Origin: Isochrysis galbana
Lineage: Eukaryota; Haptophyta; Isochrysidales; Isochrysidaceae
NCBI GenBank assembly: GCA_018136815.1
Contig: CM030939.1
Coordinates: forward strand, 2,364,808-2,428,807
Direction of reading: 5' to 3'
Length of the DNA stretch: 64,000 nt
In this document: piece after piece, positions 63,163 to 64,000 of the stretch
Layout of the letters: each line of letters opens with the position of its first letter
Numbering within the stretch: the stretch's first letter is position 1
Program-made: the position numbers and the translations under genes
Notes under the pieces: model-generated
Databases searched by the model: none
Told to the model about the DNA's origin: nothing
The model's input: only the letters and a program-made list of their open reading frames with translations

Positions 63163-63665
63163 CTAAGTTTATACACTTAGTTCGCCCATGGGGGGGCACG
63201 AGCCCCCCCCTCTCTCCACTCCCCCCCTGCCATGGGGGAGGAACCACCCATGCTCCTGGCATGCCTGATGGCTTGCCAGGAGCAGACTGCCATGCTGACT
63301 CACTCTCTCCCTGGCAGGCTCGCCTGCCTCACGCGTCCTGGCCTGTCGTGGCCAACCCATCGCTCCAACCCCCCCCCTCCCCCCCAGGTCGACAAGCAGA
63401 CAGGTGCAGCGTGGGGGCCCCCGAGGGAGAGGCAGGGGAGGCCAGGGCCCAGCCCCAGCCTCCTCTGCCCCCTGAGCTGGCCTTCAGGAGCCTCCAAGGG
63501 TCGCCAGGGGCAGCTGCAGGCCTGTCGCAGGCGCGCCATCGCGCGTGCCTGCAGGAGAGGGGAGAGAGAGCGCAGAGAAGGGGGTGGGCGGAGCGAGAGC
63601 TCCGCTCACCGAAAAATAGGTAAGTCCCGCACCTGTTTACAGGATAAGTCGGGTATGAGGCCGCC
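63163..63665 (+). mobile_element. hairpin-headed retroposon, 3' end replaced
   Basis: The head AACTAAGTTTATACACTTAG then TTCGCCCATGGGG has two extra loop bases compared with the other copies. The body matches R3 and R4 through GGTAAGTCCCGC (about 63618) and GATAAGTCGGG, then gives way to the minisatellite. No duplication found. Confidence 0.78.
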
Positions 63666-63675
63666 ACCAGCCCGG

Positions 63676-64000
63676 TAGGCAGAGGACTTCTCCACCGCCC
63701 ACGTATCCACAGCCCACGTATCCACCGCCCACCTCTCCTCCTCCCACCTCTCCTCCTCCCACCTCTCCACCGCCTACCTCTCCACCACCCACCTCTCCAC
63801 CACCCACCTCTCCACCACCCACCTCTCCACCACCCACCTCTCCCACCTCTCCACCTCCACCCCCACCCTCACCACCCACCTCACCACCACCCACCTCTCC
63901 CACCTCTCCACCTCCACCCCCACCCTCACCACCCACCTCACCACCACCCACCTCTCCCACCTCTCCACCTCCACCCCCACCCTCACCACCCACCTCACCA
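63676..64000. repeat. CACC-rich minisatellite, 57-bp higher-order unit, runs off the window
   Basis: Short (CCACCCACCTCTCCA) units fill 63700-63840. From 63841 a 57-bp unit starting TCCCACCTCTCCACCTCCAC repeats exactly (63841, 63898, 63955). The unit is a multiple of three and stop-free in some frames (Gly/Val/Glu-rich on the minus strand), so part of a repetitive coding region beyond the window cannot be excluded. Confidence 0.85.

Overview
The window looks like nuclear DNA of a flagellated, photosynthetic microbial eukaryote. Real genes carry short GT-AG introns (about 80-270 nt), many with GTGCG-type donors, and sit after CT- or GA-rich simple-sequence tracts. The gene set points the same way: a plastid-type IspH whose N-terminus looks like signal plus transit peptide (complex plastid), a 12-motif SHIPPO (sperm-tail PG-rich) protein and an alpha-tubulin acetyltransferase (cilia), a NOX/ferric-reductase flavocytochrome, a MAM-domain surface protein and a family C-type 7TM receptor. 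A haptophyte or similar alga with a secondary plastid fits; the lineage is inference. I saw no rRNA, tRNA, CRISPR or reverse transcriptase.

Genes from left to right: PstS-like x2 plus 7TM receptor (3841-7320 +); SHIPPO protein (11299-13111 +, 2 exons); nucleotide-sugar transporter (17994-19510 +, 3 exons); IspH (21720-23484 +, 3 exons); alpha-tubulin acetyltransferase (27189-27875 -); unknown 361-aa protein (29446-30748 +, 3 exons); LamG/cadherin-like membrane protein (34295-38278 -); disordered IQ plus zinc-finger protein (43657-47613 -); MAM protein (49901-51557 +, 3 exons); TFIIS-middle-domain-like protein (55152-55742 -) with a frameshifted sister at 41071-41921; NOX-like oxidoreductase (58166-62385 +, 5 exons). 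Exon joins were found by matching donor, acceptor and reading-frame phase.

Most space between the genes is mobile DNA. Four hAT-type elements have matching terminal inverted repeats and exact 8-bp target duplications: 9258-11019 (BED-finger ORF), 25068-25983, 33166-33657, and 53268-54811 (chromodomain plus hAT dimerisation tail, catalytic core missing). A second class is a set of roughly 0.75-1.1 kb retroposons flanked by 13-18 bp target duplications. Full-length copies begin with a short hairpin whose two arms change together between subfamilies, followed within a few bases by ATGG. They carry a GGTAAG motif about 455-520 bp in and end in a T-rich run. Several are nested in each other or in hAT elements, and one breaks an unidentified gene at 31674-33156.

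The observations I rate highest are the hairpin-headed retroposon superfamily, the fusion of phosphate-binding-protein-like domains to a 7TM receptor, and the chromodomain hAT element.
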